Position numbers and translations under genes: made by a program. Source: an uncultured Lachnospiraceae bacterium (lineage in GTDB: Bacteria > Bacillota > Clostridia > Lachnospirales > Lachnospiraceae). From it: 21,025 nt of DNA. The stretch's first letter is position 1. Each line of letters opens with the position of its first letter. The stretch spans positions 1 to 21,025 of the forward strand of contig CAMWKA010000001.1 in assembly GCA_947174725.1 (NCBI GenBank), given 5' to 3'. Shown here in pieces: positions 16,683 through 21,025 of this stretch. Under the pieces are notes generated by a model, which was not told the origin of the DNA, made no database searches, and was given only the letters and a program-made list of their open reading frames with translations.

Positions 16683-19600
16683 ATGGAAGAAAATACAGGG
16701 ACGATGAAGGTAACAGAAATCATGTCGGAAATGGCGGAGCGGAGAGATAAAGTATCCGTCACCGGACAGTTTTTGGCAAGCATCAATTTTTCGATGCAGC
16801 AGAATTATGTACCGGTCATCAGAAGCCTGATCATTCAGAATATTTCTGAAGAAACGTTACATGAACTGGTGGTTAAGATCAGTTTTGATCCGGCGTTTGC
16901 GAAAGAATATTCTTATGCCATCACCAGATTGGAAAGCGGCGCATCCGTGGAAATCAGTCCGGTGCAGATTCTGTTGTCTTCGGAATATCTGTTCTCATTG
17001 ACGGAGCGGATCGTGGGAAGTATGGAGATCCTGGTTTTGTCCAAGGAAACAGATACGGCGGATGCTTCTGACAGGAATATCATCGGAAACTTTCACCAGG
17101 AGATCGAAGTACTGGCATATGACCAGTGGAGTGGGTTGAGGATCATGCCGGAGATGTCGGCTGCCTTTGTGACGCCTAATCATCCGGTGATTGCACCGAT
17201 CCTGACGAAAGCGTCTGCGATCTTAAAACAGTGGAATGCCGCGCCGTCATTTACCGGCTATCAGACACAGAATCCCAATCATGTAAAGATGCAGATGGCG
17301 GCGATCTTTGCGTCGCTTCATGAGGAGCATATCATTTATACGAATCCCCCGGCAAGCTATGAGGAAATGGGGCAGAGGATCAGACTGCCGCATGTTTTAT
17401 TAGAACAGAAACAGGGAACCTGTCTGGATCTTTCCGTATTGTATGCTTCCTGTCTGGAAGCTGTGGGTATCCATCCGCTTTTGATGTTTATCAAAGGGCA
17501 TGCATTTGCGGGGGCATGGCTGGAGGAACAGACATTTGCAGACTGTGCTGTGGATGATGTTTCCGCGCTGTCGAAACGGCTTGCAGAAGGCGCGGAGGAG
17601 CTTCTGTTGGTAGAGTGTACAGACTATGTAGAAGGGAAAAATGTTGATTTTGATACTGCATTAGCTCATGGTAAGGCGCATCTGCTTCATGAGGAAGAAT
17701 TTGAGTATGCAATTGACGTGCGCAGATGCCGTACCAGCGGGATAAGACCGATTCCGGTGAAGCTGGAGCAGTCCTATGTTGGTGGCGGATGGATGGGAGA
17801 GGAGGATCCGGATGGTAAGGCAGCTTATGGGGAAGCGCCTAAAGACCTTGTGGATCGTTTCCATAATACTGTGGCGGAAGAAGAAACCGCACCCACCCGT
17901 ATGAAGGTCTGGGAGCGGAAACTGCTGGATTTTAGTTTGCGTAATACACTTTTGAATTTCCGCGCCACGAAGAATACGATCCAGCTCATGGCGGCGGATC
18001 TGGGGGAACTGGAGAATTGTCTGGCGGACGGAGAAGACTTTTTGATGATGGAAGTTCCGGCAGAATGGACGGGGACGTCCAAGGATGCCAGAATATACGA
18101 GATTGAGAATGAGAAGGATTACATAGAGCAGATTGCGGTTGAGGAAATGAAAAATCACCGGATCCGTACATTTTTAAAGGCGGAAGAACTGGATAAGAGT
18201 TTAAAGAGCTTACAGCGCGCCACACGCGTCAGTATCGAAGAGAATGGTACAAATACCCTTTATCTTGCCCTTGGTTTCCTGCGCTGGTATGAGAGCGATG
18301 TATCGGAAAAGGCGAGGTATGCGCCGCTTGTCATGATTCCCATTGATCTGGTTCGTAATTTCCGTAACAAGGGCTATGTTATCCGCAGCCGTGATGAAGA
18401 GACGCAGATCAATATTACGTTGTTGGAATATTTAAGGCAGGTTCATGGAATCAAGATCAGTGGTCTGGATCCATTGCCCTGTGATGAACATGGGATAGAC
18501 CTTCCGCTGGTATTTCATATTATCCGGCAGAGTATTCTTGAGAAGCGTCAATGGAATATTGAAAATATGGCGTTTATCGGATTATTCTCCTTTGGACGCT
18601 TTGTCATGTGGAATGATCTTCGCAGCCGGTCGGAAGATCTTTTGGAGAATAAAGTGGTTGCCAGTCTGATGGAAGGAAGGATGACATGGCAGGAGGAACA
18701 GCTTGGAATTGACGATACCAATCTTGATGAGAGGATACTCCCGGAGAGTATGGCAGTTCCGTTAAGCGCTGATTCTTCACAGATGGTTGCCATTGCGGCA
18801 GCCGCAGGCGGGCAGAGCTTTGTTCTGCATGGACCGCCGGGAACAGGAAAGTCCCAGACCATTACCAATATGATAGCCAATGCCCTGTATCAGGGGAAAT
18901 CCGTTTTATTTGTGGCAGAGAAGATGGCAGCGTTATCCGTTGTCCGAAGCCGTCTGGAAAAGATCGGTTTAGGACCGTTCTGCTTAGAGCTGCATTCCAA
19001 TAAAACCAATAAAACTTCTGTATTAAATCAGCTGAATCAGGCGTTGGAGATTGGAAGGATCAAGAACCCGGAAGAGTATCAGGCGACGGCGGAGGAGTTA
19101 AAAAAAGTACGCGGTCAGCTCAATTATATCATGGAGGCGATCCATCGTAAGAGAGAATACGGGTGTTCCCTGTATGAAGCGATCTCCTGCTATGAACAGA
19201 ATATTGACCAGAAAGGCAGCGTAACATTTGACAGGGAACAGGTGAATGCACTGACCGGAGAGCAGATTGATGGATGGATCCGGTTGGTAAAGGATTATGA
19301 AGCGGCGGCGCGGATCGCCGGACCTTATGACCAAAGCCCATGGGTGGGCTATGAAGGAGTGCAGTACAGCATAGAACTCCGCGATCAGCTTGCAAAGGAG
19401 CTTCAAGAGAAGGAAGCAGTCTGTAGAGGGGCAGTATCGAAAGTAAGCCGGTTAAAAGAATGGGTTGGTGTTGTCAATGAAGACAGCCGGGATACCATAG
19501 AAAAAATACTTGGGTTATGCGTATTGTTGAAAGATCCGGCGCCGGTACTGACGGGACTGCTGGAACTGTCTGATCATGCAGGGGTGGTAGAGCAGCTTCA

Positions 19601-21025
19601 TCATATGGCTGCTGCAGGACGGGAATATCAGCAGAAGCAGGCGGAGATCCTTGCTTCTTATGAACCGCAGATCTTACAATATCCTGCCGGAGACGCTTCG
19701 CTTCGGTATAAACAAGCGCAGAACAGCTGGGTTCTGCCCAGATTATTACAGACCAATAAACTGTTAAAGGAGATCAGGCTGTACGCAAAGGAGCCCAAAA
19801 AGATAACAAAAGAAAATCTTCCGGCGGTCTATGAACAGCTGGGTCTCCTGACGGAACTGCAAAATAAAATAACGTCCGTACCGGCGGAGGTCACTTCGTT
19901 GACAGGCGGGATGTACGCAGGCGTCAATACGGATTTTACAAAGTTGCAGGCGTCGGTGGATAAAACCGAGAAGATATATCAGAGCATGCAGTCCTTGTCT
20001 TTTGGCGACAGGGGTCAGTTGATACAAAATATTTCCAGAATAGGAAATCTGTCAGTATCCTCCGCTGCGGGCGGAGTACAGACACGGGATGTTGCAGATG
20101 CAGACAGTCAGCAGATATTGGAATATACAGAAAGTTTGTGCGAAGATATTCGTGTCTTGGATGAAATGACCGGCAGGTATCATATCGACCTGACGCAGGA
20201 AGAAAAGGGCTCCCATTGGCTTACGGACGCCGCAGATACCTTTGCACGGTATCAAAAATCGATGGACACATTCAAGGAGTGGGTAAGCTTTAATCAGGTG
20301 GAAACGCAGGTAAAGGAACAGGGACTTTCGCAGCTGGTGGAGGCTTATCATGAAGGAATTGTCAAGGCCGATACTATGGTCGGAGCCGTGCTTTGCAATC
20401 TATATTATGGACTTAGCGTCAAGACGATTACGCAGGATGACAAACTGAACCATTTTCAGGGAAGCCAGTATGAAAACCAGATTGCGGAATATGACGCGCT
20501 GCTTGAAAAATTCCAAGATCTGACGATACAGGAGCTGGTTGCGGACTTATCGGCGAAGGTGCCAAACAGTGCGGTGGAGAGTGTTTCTTCCTCAGAAATG
20601 GGGATTCTAAAGAGGGCGATCAAAAGCAAAGGCAGGATGATGTCCATCCGTAAGTTGTTTAATGAGATTCCCACACTGCTTCGCAAACTTTCCCCCTGTA
20701 TGCTGATGAGTCCCATCTCGGTGGCTCAGTATATCGATCCGAAGTTTCCAAAATTTGACCTGGTGATCTTTGACGAGGCATCACAGTTAGAGACCAGCGA
20801 GGCAGTGGGGACCATCGCAAGGGGAGATCATGTTGTCGTTGTCGGGGATCCCAATCAGCTTCCGCCTACGAGTTTCTTTTCTTCCAATCATGTGGATGAG
20901 GAGAATTATGAGCAGGAGGATCTGGAGAGTCTGTTGGATGATTGTCTGGCAATCTCCATGCCGCAGGAGTATCTCAAGTGGCATTACCGTTCCAGACATG
21001 AAAGCCTGATCGCATACAGCAATAT
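16683..21025 (+). CDS. Giant transglutaminase-like / DUF4011 / SF1 helicase protein, 3'-truncated by window edge
   Basis: The frame is open from ATG 16683 (GGAGGA at 16667-16672) to the right edge: 1447 codons visible, with the C-terminus missing. Residues about 1-125 look like a beta-sandwich. EIEVLAYDQWSGLR leads into a transglutaminase-like domain (about 135-330) with GTCLDLSVLY (Cys247), KGHAFAGAW (His273) and LVECTDY (Glu311) at the triad positions. DUF4011 follows with MKVWERKLLDFSLRNTLLNF (407-426). The SF1 DNA2/NAM7-like helicase has Walker A GPPGTGKS (717-724), a long insertion of about 600 residues with coiled-coil character, Walker B DEASQ (from 1364) and GDPNQLPPT (from 1388), then HYRSRHESL. 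Family members often continue to helicase domain 2 and a nuclease-like end. Relatives are implicated in phage defence, but function here is inference. Confidence 0.85.
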   Translation, partial: MEENTGTMKVTEIMSEMAERRDKVSVTGQFLASINFSMQQNYVPVIRSLIIQNISEETLHELVVKISFDPAFAKEYSYAITRLESGASVEISPVQILLSSEYLFSLTERIVGSMEILVLSKETDTADASDRNIIGNFHQEIEVLAYDQWSGLRIMPEMSAAFVTPNHPVIAPILTKASAILKQWNAAPSFTGYQTQNPNHVKMQMAAIFASLHEEHIIYTNPPASYEEMGQRIRLPHVLLEQKQGTCLDLSVLYASCLEAVGIHPLLMFIKGHAFAGAWLEEQTFADCAVDDVSALSKRLAEGAEELLLVECTDYVEGKNVDFDTALAHGKAHLLHEEEFEYAIDVRRCRTSGIRPIPVKLEQSYVGGGWMGEEDPDGKAAYGEAPKDLVDRFHNTVAEEETAPTRMKVWERKLLDFSLRNTLLNFRATKNTIQLMAADLGELENCLADGEDFLMMEVPAEWTGTSKDARIYEIENEKDYIEQIAVEEMKNHRIRTFLKAEELDKSLKSLQRATRVSIEENGTNTLYLALGFLRWYESDVSEKARYAPLVMIPIDLVRNFRNKGYVIRSRDEETQINITLLEYLRQVHGIKISGLDPLPCDEHGIDLPLVFHIIRQSILEKRQWNIENMAFIGLFSFGRFVMWNDLRSRSEDLLENKVVASLMEGRMTWQEEQLGIDDTNLDERILPESMAVPLSADSSQMVAIAAAAGGQSFVLHGPPGTGKSQTITNMIANALYQGKSVLFVAEKMAALSVVRSRLEKIGLGPFCLELHSNKTNKTSVLNQLNQALEIGRIKNPEEYQATAEELKKVRGQLNYIMEAIHRKREYGCSLYEAISCYEQNIDQKGSVTFDREQVNALTGEQIDGWIRLVKDYEAAARIAGPYDQSPWVGYEGVQYSIELRDQLAKELQEKEAVCRGAVSKVSRLKEWVGVVNEDSRDTIEKILGLCVLLKDPAPVLTGLLELSDHAGVVEQLHHMAAAGREYQQKQAEILASYEPQILQYPAGDASLRYKQAQNSWVLPRLLQTNKLLKEIRLYAKEPKKITKENLPAVYEQLGLLTELQNKITSVPAEVTSLTGGMYAGVNTDFTKLQASVDKTEKIYQSMQSLSFGDRGQLIQNISRIGNLSVSSAAGGVQTRDVADADSQQILEYTESLCEDIRVLDEMTGRYHIDLTQEEKGSHWLTDAADTFARYQKSMDTFKEWVSFNQVETQVKEQGLSQLVEAYHEGIVKADTMVGAVLCNLYYGLSVKTITQDDKLNHFQGSQYENQIAEYDALLEKFQDLTIQELVADLSAKVPNSAVESVSSSEMGILKRAIKSKGRMMSIRKLFNEIPTLLRKLSPCMLMSPISVAQYIDPKFPKFDLVIFDEASQLETSEAVGTIARGDHVVVVGDPNQLPPTSFFSSNHVDEENYEQEDLESLLDDCLAISMPQEYLKWHYRSRHESLIAYSN

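Noticed and set aside
17661..18158. 165-codon minus-strand open frame inside the large helicase gene
   Set aside because: It lies opposite the DUF4011 coding region, its composition looks like a translated complement, and no domain is recognisable.

Overview
The window reads as a chromosomal segment of a Clostridia-type Bacillota, most likely a Lachnospiraceae relative. This is inferred from the moderate GC content (judged by eye), strong AAGGAGG ribosome-binding sites, frequent TTG/GTG starts, the gene families present, and protein sequences resembling Lachnospiraceae homologues as I remember them. All recognisable genes lie on the + strand. I see no tRNA, rRNA, CRISPR array, insertion sequence or integrase.

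Layout. (1) 2-322 is the 3' end of a VOC/glyoxalase-like gene. (2) 361-7675 is a complete F1Fo ATP synthase operon in the order atpZ-atpI-atpB-atpE-atpF-atpH-atpA-atpG-atpD-atpC. It has a good promoter just before atpZ and a hairpin after atpC. The c subunit carries a Na+-binding signature, and the epsilon subunit carries the IDxxRA ATP-sensing motif. (3) 7732-12060 holds a small uncharacterised protein, a Methyltransf_32-type SAM methyltransferase that starts 11 nt after a terminator-like hairpin, and an 849-residue membrane-anchored extracytoplasmic protein. The last ends in a domain that looks like a degenerate C39-type peptidase. (4) 12120-15392 is a copper-homeostasis unit. A promoter is embedded in a perfect 18+18 bp inverted repeat (a probable double CsoR operator), followed by csoR, then copA with a CopZ-like domain fused in frame at its C-terminus, then tandem terminators. 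(5) 15508-16628 holds an HD-domain hydrolase and an AT-rich GNAT acetyltransferase. (6) 16683 to the right edge is the first 1447 codons of a giant protein: an N-terminal domain, a transglutaminase-like domain, DUF4011 and an SF1 helicase core. It runs off the window.

How the genes work together. The atp operon encodes all eight structural subunits plus two small assembly or ion-handling membrane proteins, in the order usual for Bacillota. In the copper unit, CsoR would release its operators when Cu(I) is abundant, allowing CopA to export copper. A free CopZ chaperone could be made from an internal ribosome-binding site and start codon inside the copA reading frame, so one ORF could give both the pump with a fused chaperone domain and the free chaperone. 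The large helicase resembles DUF4011 helicases that have been linked to anti-phage defence, but its C-terminus is missing and its neighbours do not show a defence island.

The most notable observations are the CopA/CopZ in-frame fusion with a retained internal start, the duplicated copA initiation region whose first copy is an AUG-UAG start-stop, the symmetric CsoR operator, the degenerate C39-like surface protein, and the transglutaminase-DUF4011-helicase fusion.
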